In this document: one piece after another, positions 38,200 through 44,981 of the stretch | How the letters are laid out: the number at the start of each line of letters is the position of its first letter | How positions within the stretch are numbered: position 1 is the first letter of the stretch | From: Agarivorans sp. Alg241-V36 | GTDB lineage: Bacteria; Pseudomonadota; Gammaproteobacteria; Enterobacterales; Celerinatantimonadaceae | Reading direction: 5' to 3' | DNA length: 64,000 nt | Assembly: GCF_900537085.1 (NCBI RefSeq) | Contig: NZ_UNRE01000001.1 | Coordinates: 873,163 to 937,162 of the forward strand | The notes under the pieces: model-generated | What the model was told of the DNA's origin: nothing | Database searches by the model: none | The model's input: only the letters and a program-made list of their open reading frames with translations | Translations under genes and position numbers: made by a program

Positions 38200-38607
38200 C
38201 TAGATAAGAAAATCTTCTTTAGTTTTACCTTCATTCTTTATTGCACGTTGGATAGGAGAAGGTGTTCTGCCTTGGCCTGTCCAGGTTTTTTCTTCACCAT
38301 TTTCGTCAATAAACTTGTATTTAGCTGGCAGTGGTTGGCGTTTTTTACGCTCTTTAACTGGCGCGTCACCAATCATTGATAGTAATTCACTTGGGTCAAT
38401 ACCATCTTGCTCGAGTAGGGCTTTATATTTTTCTAACTTCTCGCGTTTTTCTTGCTGTTGTTTTTCTTCTTCAGCTTGTTGAGCGAAACGTTCATCTAAA
38501 ATGACTTTAAGTTTATTGTAGCTATCTTCTAATTGCTCAATTGATAATTCTTTTGTTGCAGCTTTAAGACTTCTTGCGTTTAAAAATACCTTAACGAAAT
38601 CGCTCAT
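38200..38607 (-). CDS. hns: H-NS family nucleoid protein
   Basis: Xenogeneic silencer of 135 residues. The N-terminal oligomerisation region (1-80, 'FLNARSLKAATKELSIEQLE' then a long Gln/Glu/Lys coiled coil) is followed by a linker and the C-terminal DNA-binding domain with the minor-groove AT-hook-like loop: 'KYKFIDENGEEKTWTGQGRT', where QGR is the DNA-contacting motif, then 'PSPIQRAI'. It would bind AT-rich regulatory regions genome-wide. The upstream region is itself very AT-rich, compatible with autorepression. Confidence 0.95.
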   Translation of the reverse strand: MSDFVKVFLNARSLKAATKELSIEQLEDSYNKLKVILDERFAQQAEEEKQQQEKREKLEKYKALLEQDGIDPSELLSMIGDAPVKERKKRQPLPAKYKFIDENGEEKTWTGQGRTPSPIQRAIKNEGKTKEDFLI

Positions 38608-38742
38608 GTTAATCCTATATATTTATTAGTATTGGTTAATCTACACTAAAATATTAATTACTAAATAAAACTTGTCAATAAACTAAACTTAAATAAGCAA
38701 TATAGTTTGTGATTCACTACTTGAGATTGCAGTCTGTTTTGG

Positions 38743-38770
38743 TTGAATGCTCTGTGTGTTTAAGTATAAT
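38743..38770 (+). promoter_or_regulatory. Sigma-70 promoter of the riboswitch-controlled transporter
   Basis: TTGAAT (38743-38748), 16-nt spacer, TATAAT (38765-38770). The predicted start near 38777 lies just before the riboswitch aptamer. Confidence 0.8.
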
Positions 38771-38790
38771 GCAGCGCTTAACGCTATATT

Positions 38791-39006
38791 GTAGAGGAGC
38801 GCTGGTCAAAAGTAGTGCAGAGTGGGGTGATTCCAATGATTCTGTATGAAAGGGGCCCGCGCCGAAGTAACTAGCCTTATCAAGGTTAATTACTGGTGTC
38901 GGATTTAATAAATACGATACTGTCATAGTCCAACTATGGAGAGCTACAGAGTGAAAGCCTTTCGGCTTCTGGTCACTCAATTTGCTCTCTGAATTAAAAA
39001 CAGAGA
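38791..39006 (+). promoter_or_regulatory. Lysine riboswitch with translational expression platform
   Basis: The aptamer matches the conserved LYS element: the 5' 'GTAGAGGAGCGC' strand, the core 'AAAGGGGCCCGCGCCGAAGT' near 38850, the 'TGGTGTCGG' region, the 'TAGTCCAACTATGG' hairpin and the closing 'GGAGAGCTAC' (38938-38947), whose CTAC pairs with GTAG at 38791. Downstream, CTCTCTG (38985-38991) can pair with CAGAGA (39001-39006), which contains the ribosome binding site. Alternatively GGAGAGC (38938-38944) can pair with GCTCTCT (38984-38990). The two pairings exclude each other, giving lysine-induced sequestration of the ribosome binding site. Confidence 0.88.
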
Positions 39007-39010
39007 AAAC

Positions 39011-40591
39011 ATGCAAACCATTGCTTATACCGATTCATTTTTATCTATTCTTCCACCAGTGATTGCGCTGTTGGTTGCCCTAGCAACAAGACGGGTGATT
39101 ATTGCGCTTAGCTGTGGCATCGTCACCGGTGCTCTATTACTTAGTAACTTTTCTTTTGTAGATTCTGGTATTTATTTGTCGCAGCTAGCAGCAGGCTTAG
39201 CTTGGGATGACGGTGCACCAAATTGGTGGAATCTACAAATCATTATCTTCTTGCTGCTACTAGGCGCGATGACCAGCTTAATGACCGCTACCGGGGCAAC
39301 ATCTGCCTTTGCTGAGTGGGCTAAGAAACGGATTAAAACTAAACGTCACGCTACAGTAACCACTGCCTTGTTAAGTTTTGTGGTTTTTGTGGATGACTAC
39401 TTCCACAGTTTGGCGGTGGGCAGTGTTGCACGACCGCTTACAGACCAAGTGGGAGTATCACGCGCTAAGCTAGCTTACTTGCTTGACTCAACAGCTGCGC
39501 CAATGTGTGTGCTTATGCCTTTATCTAGTTGGGGCGCTTACATTATTGCCTTGGTTGGCGGCTTATTGGTAACTCATAACATTACCGATATCACGCCGCT
39601 GGCTGCGTTTGCCACCATGATCCCACTAAACTTCTATGCCATTTTTGCCTTGTTAATGGCCTTAGTGGTTGCTTATTTTAATATCAATATTGGTCCAATG
39701 AAGCAGCACGAGAAAAATGCTGCGCAGGGGCAATTGTTTGATGAGAAAAAAGGTATTCCTGCAGGTAGCGTTAATCATGACTTTGAAGCTGACAATGGCT
39801 CACCGCTTGGTTTAGTACTACCCATCGTAATTTTAACTTTGGTTACTTTTGCTAGCTTTGTGGTAACTGGAGCGGCTGCCTTAGAAGAAGGACAAGCATT
39901 TAGCTTATTAGCCGCGCTCGAAAATACCGACGTGACTTTATCCTTGGTTACCGGTGGTGTTGTTGGTTTATTGATTAGCCTTGGTTTTGCCCTTAAACAA
40001 CAACTGAGCTTGGCACAACTTGGCCATGCCATTTGGGTTGGCGTAAAAGCAATGAGCCCGGCGATTCTGATTTTGTTTTTTGCATGGTCAATTAGTGGCG
40101 TTATTGGCGACATGGAAACGGGCAAATACCTTGCCTCTAAGTTAGACGGCGCCATTAGCCCAAGCATGATGCCGGTATTGGTGTTTGCACTGGCTGGTTT
40201 AATGGCATTTGCTACTGGTACTAGCTGGGGAACCTTTGGCATTATGCTGCCAATTGCTGCTGATATGTCTGTGGCTAGTGACGTAAGTTTAATCTTGCCT
40301 ATGTTGTCTGCAGTATTAGCTGGTGCGGTATTTGGTGACCATTGTTCACCTATCTCAGATACCACGATTTTGTCGTCGACCGGCGCTGCTTGTCATCATA
40401 TCGACCACGTTGCAACTCAGCTTCCTTATGCTTTACTGGTGGCAAAAATAAGTATTGCTTGTTACTTAGTGATGGGGTCAACCGGAAGTGTGATCGCCTC
40501 ATTAGCCGTTGGTCTGTTATTGTTTGCCATTACTATCGCAACTTTGTACCATCGCCAGCAAAATTCAGCTTTGGCACTAAGCAGTAAATAA
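39011..40591 (+). CDS. NhaC-family transporter, probable lysine carrier
   Basis: A 526-residue membrane protein with about 11-13 hydrophobic segments and the Na+/H+ antiporter NhaC-type blocks ('FVVFVDDYFHSLAVGSVARP', 'TSWGTFGIMLPIA', 'LAGAVFGDHCSPISDTTILS', with GDHCSPISDTT the most diagnostic). Homologues under LYS-element control in Shewanella and Vibrio have been predicted to transport lysine (called LysW in comparative genomics), and the upstream lysine riboswitch makes that role more likely than sodium-proton exchange. Transport specificity is inferred from regulation. tdk follows 19 bases after the stop. Confidence 0.85.
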   Translation: MQTIAYTDSFLSILPPVIALLVALATRRVIIALSCGIVTGALLLSNFSFVDSGIYLSQLAAGLAWDDGAPNWWNLQIIIFLLLLGAMTSLMTATGATSAFAEWAKKRIKTKRHATVTTALLSFVVFVDDYFHSLAVGSVARPLTDQVGVSRAKLAYLLDSTAAPMCVLMPLSSWGAYIIALVGGLLVTHNITDITPLAAFATMIPLNFYAIFALLMALVVAYFNINIGPMKQHEKNAAQGQLFDEKKGIPAGSVNHDFEADNGSPLGLVLPIVILTLVTFASFVVTGAAALEEGQAFSLLAALENTDVTLSLVTGGVVGLLISLGFALKQQLSLAQLGHAIWVGVKAMSPAILILFFAWSISGVIGDMETGKYLASKLDGAISPSMMPVLVFALAGLMAFATGTSWGTFGIMLPIAADMSVASDVSLILPMLSAVLAGAVFGDHCSPISDTTILSSTGAACHHIDHVATQLPYALLVAKISIACYLVMGSTGSVIASLAVGLLLFAITIATLYHRQQNSALALSSK

Positions 40592-40610
40592 ACAAGGAAC
40601 AGCGCTGTAA

Positions 40611-41195
40611 ATGGCTTCATTACATTTTAAATATGCCGCGATGAACTCGGGGAAATCTACCCAGCTTATTCAGGCGCATTTTAACTACCAAGAGCGTGGC
40701 ATGAACCCTTTGGCGCTTATTCCGGCAATGGATACCCGCGATGGCGTGGGTACAATTAAAGCACGAGTCGGTTTATCTTTAGCTGCAGAGACATTTTGCA
40801 AGCAGCAAGACTTGTTCGAGTTGGTTGCAGCTAAAAATCAGCAACATAAACAAGATGTAGTGATTGTTGATGAAGGGCAGTTTCTTAGCAAAGCTCAAGT
40901 CTATCAACTGGCTAAGGTAGTGGATGATTTGCATATTCCAGTGATGGTTTATGGTTTGAAAACTGACTTTATGGGTGAGCTGTTTGAAGGTGCTTATCAT
41001 TTACTGTGTTTAGCCGACAAACTAGAAGAGCTTAAAACCATTTGCTGGTGTGGTAATAAAGGGCATTTTAATGCGCGCATTGATCAAAATGGTCAAGTTG
41101 TCAGTGAAGGGCAGCAAATAGAGATTGGCGGTAACGAGCGCTATGTATCTTTATGTCGTAAGCACTTTATTCAAGGCAATGCTGGCGAGCATTAA
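40611..41195 (+). CDS. tdk: Thymidine kinase
   Basis: Salvage enzyme phosphorylating thymidine; 194 residues, type II bacterial thymidine kinase. P-loop 'YAAMNSGKSTQLIQ' (about residues 8-21), Walker B-like 'VVIVDEGQFLSKAQV', the lasso-type 'VYGLKTDFMGELF', and zinc Cys in 'ICWCGNKG' with a later Cys in 'YVSLCRKHF'. It overlaps the convergent MerR gene by 4 bases. Confidence 0.97.
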   Translation: MASLHFKYAAMNSGKSTQLIQAHFNYQERGMNPLALIPAMDTRDGVGTIKARVGLSLAAETFCKQQDLFELVAAKNQQHKQDVVIVDEGQFLSKAQVYQLAKVVDDLHIPVMVYGLKTDFMGELFEGAYHLLCLADKLEELKTICWCGNKGHFNARIDQNGQVVSEGQQIEIGGNERYVSLCRKHFIQGNAGEH

Positions 41196-41584
41196 TCTTT
41201 GTTGAGGTGTTTCAGAGCGTCGTTACAGCGGCGCTCTGCTGACTTAAGCTCCATTAATACCACCTGAATGTCCTCTAGCTGTTGCAACAAGCTCAACTTG
41301 CGTAGTTTTATATTGCCAATTAAACCTTCTACTTCTTTTCCGCTGCTTAACTTCGCGTCATATAAATCGAACAACTCTTTTATTTCTTTTAAAGAAAAGC
41401 CTAAACGCTTGCCACGTAGTATTAGTTTTAGCCGAAGTTTGTCGTGTTTTGAGAAAAGGCGTTTGCTGCCATCGCGAACCGGTTGCAATAAACCTTGGTC
41501 TTCGTAATAACGAATGCTGCGAGTGCTTATGGTAAATTCTTGCGCTAAATCGCTAATGGCGTAGGGGGTAGGGTTATTTACCAT
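41192..41584 (-). CDS. MerR-family transcriptional regulator
   Basis: A 130-residue regulator: N-terminal winged helix-turn-helix ('YAISDLAQEFTISTRSIRYY' then 'EDQGLLQPVRDG') and a C-terminal antiparallel dimerisation helix ending without a Cys cluster, so probably not a metal sensor. The sequence resembles LiuR-type regulators of branched-chain amino acid and fatty-acid catabolism in gammaproteobacteria; this rests on memory of the family, and no liu genes are adjacent. It is close to fadL, which has its own FadR-like site. Confidence 0.85.
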   Translation of the reverse strand: MVNNPTPYAISDLAQEFTISTRSIRYYEDQGLLQPVRDGSKRLFSKHDKLRLKLILRGKRLGFSLKEIKELFDLYDAKLSSGKEVEGLIGNIKLRKLSLLQQLEDIQVVLMELKSAERRCNDALKHLNKD

Positions 41585-41643
41585 GGCAGCCCTCGGTATG
41601 TGAATGGATACCTGAAGCGTGGGTTAATCTTATGCTTAGGTCA

Positions 41644-41668
41644 AGCAACCGGCACTTTGCCGGTTGCT
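41644..41668 (-). terminator. 11-bp stem-loop after fadL
   Basis: AGCAACCGGCA (41644-41654) pairs perfectly with TGCCGGTTGCT (41658-41668) around a three-base loop, 9 bases beyond the fadL stop. The T-tract is weak on both strands, so termination may be partial or it may protect the mRNA 3' end. Confidence 0.6.
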
Positions 41669-41677
41669 AAACAAGAT

Positions 41678-42949
41678 CTAGAAGCTGTGGTTGTATTGAA
41701 TCGCAGCGATGTAAGCATCACCTTTCGATACAAACGGTATAGAAATGTCTTCGTTTAGCTCCTCTTCGAAGGCGCCTTCTTTACCTTGGATGTACGTAAA
41801 GCCTACATCTAAGTTACCTTTGTCACTTAGGTGGTAGGTAAAGCCAATGCCGTAGTTGTAGCGGTCATTATCGGGGATACTAATGGTTTTATGGGTGCGA
41901 GATGGGCTTTGGTCAAAGGCCATACCAGCGCGAAGTTCCCAAGCTTGGTTTAGATACCAAGTACCACCAAATGATACGCGATAAGAATCACTAAACTTCT
42001 CAGGCTTATTTAATACACTACCAATGCCTTCTGATGTGGCGTTAATTTCTTGGAAGGTACTCCAGCCAGTCCATACATAGCTGTAGTGCACGGCAAAGGC
42101 ATCATTTAAGCGGTTGTAGCCAGATACTTCAAAAATGTCAGGAAGGTTTAGGGTTAGCTCGCCACCAATGGTTTTTCCGCCGGTTCCGTATGGGTTGTCA
42201 CTTAAGCTTTCTGGAATGTCAGAGTGGTAGTCACCTTTAAAGTCTAAATCGACTTTAGAGCGGTAACTAATACCAAAGCGGTGATCTTCATTCACTTCCC
42301 ACATACCGCCAATGTTCCAACCAAAGCCCCAACCATCACCTTCCAATGAAGCGGCAGTACCGCTTTCAGGAAAGCCTGAGTTATTAGTTCCAAAATTACG
42401 CACTAATTTAGCAGTACCGTAAACGGCGTTTACACCGGCACCAACACTAAATTGGTCATTAATGCGGTACGAGACATTAGGATTTAAATTAAGAGTGATT
42501 AGTTCAGTTTGGCCAGCAAGAGAGCCTGCGGGGTAGTCTTCAGGGTAGTCGGTAGATAAGCCAAAGTTCGAGAACATACCTACACCCCAAGCCCACTTAT
42601 CGCTAAGTGGCTGGATAAAGTAACCTGCAGGTACTGCCGCACCGGGTACTACATCGTTGTTGGTTAAGGCTTCATCTATTCCGCTGTTACCTGTGTTGCC
42701 TCTTACGTAAACGTCAGGGGCGATATAACTCAAGGCTCCAGATACTGCAATGGTATCGAACATCGACATTGCGGCAGGGTTGCGTGCCATAACGGCTGCG
42801 TTATCGGCAATAGCGGCTTCACCGGCAAACGAGCGGCCTAGCCCCGAAGCAGAGTGTTCTACTAATTGAAAACCGGCGGCGTTTACATGGGCGGCAGTGA
42901 ATGTAGCTGACGCGGCAAGAAGCGCGAGTGGCAATTTCCTTATCTTCAT
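41678..42949 (-). CDS. fadL: Long-chain fatty acid outer-membrane transporter FadL
   Basis: Outer-membrane beta-barrel of 423 residues. Signal peptide of about 24 residues ending near 'HVNA', then the FadL N-terminal hatch 'AGFQLVEHSASGLGRSFAGE' and 'MARNPAAM' with the conserved NPA motif. The rest alternates amphipathic strands and ends in an aromatic residue (F), as outer-membrane proteins do. It imports exogenous long-chain fatty acids for FadD and the beta-oxidation enzymes, including the fadIJ pair at 52 kb. A FadR-like operator lies upstream. Confidence 0.93.
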   Translation of the reverse strand: MKIRKLPLALLAASATFTAAHVNAAGFQLVEHSASGLGRSFAGEAAIADNAAVMARNPAAMSMFDTIAVSGALSYIAPDVYVRGNTGNSGIDEALTNNDVVPGAAVPAGYFIQPLSDKWAWGVGMFSNFGLSTDYPEDYPAGSLAGQTELITLNLNPNVSYRINDQFSVGAGVNAVYGTAKLVRNFGTNNSGFPESGTAASLEGDGWGFGWNIGGMWEVNEDHRFGISYRSKVDLDFKGDYHSDIPESLSDNPYGTGGKTIGGELTLNLPDIFEVSGYNRLNDAFAVHYSYVWTGWSTFQEINATSEGIGSVLNKPEKFSDSYRVSFGGTWYLNQAWELRAGMAFDQSPSRTHKTISIPDNDRYNYGIGFTYHLSDKGNLDVGFTYIQGKEGAFEEELNEDISIPFVSKGDAYIAAIQYNHSF

Positions 42950-43006
42950 CGTTCCCTCTCTAATTACGGGGTTAAACGTTTAGTTATGTATGGTCTTAGT
43001 AAGAGC

Positions 43007-43024
43007 GCTGACCTCTGACCAGAT
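43007..43024 (-). promoter_or_regulatory. FadR-like operator of fadL
   Basis: Read on the minus strand, ATCTGGTCAGAGGTCAGC matches the left half of the FadR palindrome (CTGGTCNGACCAG) well and the right half partly. It lies about 60 bases before the fadL ATG, next to the likely transcription start. Confidence 0.45.
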
Positions 43025-43191
43025 TAAGAGTTAAAATAATAATTGTTAAGCGTTTGTTAATGATTTATGTCAAAAGTTGGAGCTGCTGCACAAAAGTTAA
43101 ACACTTGTTTGATCGTGGTGAATTAAGAAATATAAATGATTACTTAGAAACATCAAGCGGGAATTTTGAGCTTTATTACTAGTTTACAAAC

Positions 43192-43230
43192 AAAAAAATC
43201 AACGCCCATTGATAAGACAATAGGCGTTGA
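43192..43230 (-). terminator. Rho-independent terminator of the sigma/DUF3379 operon
   Basis: On the minus strand, TCAACGCCTATTG (43230-43218) pairs with CAATGGGCGTTGA (43211-43199) with one mismatch, followed by seven T. It starts 16 bases after the DUF3379 stop codon. Confidence 0.88.
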
Positions 43231-43246
43231 CTTTTAATTAATTAAA

Positions 43247-43969
43247 TCAAATAGATTGGTTTAAATCTGCAGTAAGTGTACGGAGCGCTTTTTCTATCGG
43301 TTCATTGCGTTCGCCCACTACCACAAGGTTGGCATTAGATAGTTTGGAGACCATCCCGTGCATCTTTTTATCGGCAAAGCTTTCCACTGCTTGTAGCTCG
43401 GTGGACTTGGGCACTACAAAGACGTTAATGTTTGAGCCCATTTCACCTTTCATAATCATATGAAATGCTGGAGCGCCGGCATATGCACAGTGGTTAACAT
43501 AAACTACCTCGCCAGGCAGCTGCTCAAAATTTGCCCCATAACGCGCTAACTTGGCATTAATGGTTTGCAAGTTAGGTTGCTCATCGACACCGCTGGTGAA
43601 GGGCATTTCATGATAGACATGCTCTAGAGCCACTTGTCCCATATCTGTATGGCCTGCGGGTAGTTGCCAATTAACTAAGCTAAAGCTTAAACCCACCACA
43701 AAGGCAATTGATGCTGCCATGGCAATATGCACTCGCGTTTTACGGCGATATTCTAACTGCGAATCATCAAAGCTTTGGCTGAGAATTAATCGCTCTGCTA
43801 GGGCGTCGGGCACATCTACATCAAGTGCTTGCTCTAGCTTAGATTCAAACTGCTGCATCTCGTCATACAGCTTTTTATTTTTAGGCGTGCGGGTTGCTTC
43901 CTGTATAAGCGTATCGCTACGCTCTCGAGGATTGGTATACAACTGGCGGCGAAATTCTAGCTCATCCAT
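43247..43969 (-). CDS. DUF3379-family membrane protein, probable anti-sigma factor
   Basis: A 240-residue protein from the ATG at 43969 (an earlier in-frame ATG at 43993 would overlap the sigma gene further). The N-terminal 75 residues are charged and soluble, one membrane helix lies at about 79-100, and the C-terminal 140 residues would be periplasmic. This layout and the 8-base overlap (ATGGATGA) with the ECF sigma gene suggest an anti-sigma factor. The family is known from Vibrio and Shewanella as DUF3379; the signal sensed is not known to me. A single Cys near 'YVNHCAYAG' lies in the periplasmic part. Confidence 0.8.
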   Translation of the reverse strand: MDELEFRRQLYTNPRERSDTLIQEATRTPKNKKLYDEMQQFESKLEQALDVDVPDALAERLILSQSFDDSQLEYRRKTRVHIAMAASIAFVVGLSFSLVNWQLPAGHTDMGQVALEHVYHEMPFTSGVDEQPNLQTINAKLARYGANFEQLPGEVVYVNHCAYAGAPAFHMIMKGEMGSNINVFVVPKSTELQAVESFADKKMHGMVSKLSNANLVVVGERNEPIEKALRTLTADLNQSI

Positions 43970-44528
43970 TGCTTTGTCCTCGTTCTTGGTCATTATCTAA
44001 GGCTTCTTTGAGCTGATTTCTTGCTCTAAAAAGCCGCGTCATTACAGTATTCTTATTTAGCTCTAACATCTCGGCAATCTCATCGCCGCTAAATCCACCT
44101 ATCACTTGGAGTAGCAGCGGTTCTTTATATTCAGGTGCCAGTTTATCTATTTGGCGTCGTAACCATTCGTTTTCAATTTGTTGCTCGGTAGATGTAGCGT
44201 TTACATCGGCAACAGAGTGGTCCTCGATATCGACCAAGTTAAACTGTTTTCGCTCGAAGCGACGGGCATTTTCTCGGCGAAGAATGGTAATTAACCATGC
44301 TTTAGCTGCCTTTTCATCTTTAAGGCTGTCGAGTGAACGCCAAGCTCTAAGAAAAGTTTCTTGAACTATGTCTTCGGCGACATGCTTATCCTTTACTAGC
44401 CAGTAGGCGTAACGGTAAACATCCTTATTGTAAGCCTGTACTAGGGCTTCATAACGTTTTTGTTTTGCTTCCATATCCGACATGACCGAGTCGGTTTGGT
44501 TTTTCTTTCGAAAAAAATCAACAACCAT
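43962..44528 (-). CDS. ECF-type RNA polymerase sigma factor
   Basis: Group 4 sigma factor of 188 residues. Region 2 is visible at about 28-95 ('YRYAYWLVKDKHVAEDIVQE', 'TFLRAWRSLDSLKD') and region 4 at about 125-178 ('LAPEYKEPLLLQVIGGFSGD', 'EIAEMLELNKNTVMTRLFRA'). Probably controlled by the overlapping DUF3379 membrane protein. The regulon is not evident here; the divergent DUF406 gene is one possible target. Highly plausible as a class, unknown in detail. Confidence 0.92.
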   Translation of the reverse strand: MVVDFFRKKNQTDSVMSDMEAKQKRYEALVQAYNKDVYRYAYWLVKDKHVAEDIVQETFLRAWRSLDSLKDEKAAKAWLITILRRENARRFERKQFNLVDIEDHSVADVNATSTEQQIENEWLRRQIDKLAPEYKEPLLLQVIGGFSGDEIAEMLELNKNTVMTRLFRARNQLKEALDNDQERGQSNG

Positions 44529-44561
44529 GTAATTTCCTAGATAAAACGTAGAAGGCTAATC

Positions 44562-44597
44562 TGTTATGATACGCATCAAAGAGACCGTACTTGGTCT
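44562..44597 (+). promoter_or_regulatory. Extended -10 promoter with inverted repeat upstream of the DUF406 gene
   Basis: TGTTATGAT (44562-44570) fits an extended -10 element. Just downstream, AGACC (44582-44586) and GGTCT (44593-44597) form an inverted repeat at the expected transcription start. The repeat uses the GGTC core of FadR-like sites but with wider spacing, so the regulator is uncertain. Confidence 0.35.
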
Positions 44598-44681
44598 ATG
44601 GTACACACTATACACCTGATTTCGCTTTGGTTTAGATTGATGAGTTATAACTAAGGCCTGTTGTAAATGAAAGGAAAATAG

Positions 44682-44966
44682 ATGAAAACTAAGTTAGAAG
44701 AATCTAAAACTTGTTGTTGTGTTGATGTTGGTGCCGTTATCGACGGTGAAGAGTGTACAGCACAAGTTGAAGAAGTGTTTGCCGAGCAACAACAAGCCGA
44801 AACCCGTTTGAACCTGTTGGTAGAAAAAGCGCGTAAAGCTGAATCTGATCCTTGTGAGATTAGCAGCGAGATTAGCGCTGTAGAAGGCGGCGTTAAGCTG
44901 GCTGCTTCGTTTACTTTTTGTTGCCAAGCAGAAAGCCTAATTTTCCAATTAGGCTTAAACCGCTAA
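44682..44966 (+). CDS. DUF406 (YfcZ/YiiS) family protein
   Basis: A 94-residue cytoplasmic protein resembling E. coli YfcZ: the 'TCCCVDVGAVIDGEECTAQV' start, 'VFAEQQQAETRLNLLVEKAR', 'ESDPCEISSEI' and the end 'FTFCCQAESLIFQLGLNR' match the family in order. Six Cys are present, including a CCC triplet and CC pair, but no metal role is established to my knowledge. In E. coli yfcZ lies beside fadL and near fadIJ; here it is about 1.7 kb from fadL. AAAGGAAA precedes the ATG. Confidence 0.9.
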   Translation: MKTKLEESKTCCCVDVGAVIDGEECTAQVEEVFAEQQQAETRLNLLVEKARKAESDPCEISSEISAVEGGVKLAASFTFCCQAESLIFQLGLNR

Positions 44967-44981
44967 ACACGCTGTTGTAAG

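Larger units (their letters stand above)
38608..39010. other. hns / transporter divergent intergenic region
   Basis: About 180 bases of very AT-rich DNA upstream of hns are followed by a sigma-70 promoter (38743-38770), a lysine riboswitch aptamer (38791-38947) and its expression platform up to the transporter ATG at 39011. An open frame on the opposite strand (38717-39016) coincides with the riboswitch and is not considered a gene. Confidence 0.8.
42950..43246. other. fadL upstream region
   Basis: AT-rich, about 300 bases. It carries a FadR-like site (43007-43024), a plausible minus-strand sigma-70 promoter for fadL (TTGACA near 43072-43067, with TTAACA/TATTTT-type boxes closer to the operator) and, at the far end, the terminator of the DUF3379 gene. 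No reading frame of note. Confidence 0.5.

Noticed and set aside
38717-39016. Open frame of 99 codons on the minus strand
   Set aside because: It coincides base for base with the lysine riboswitch and its promoter, and has no ribosome binding site or recognisable protein.
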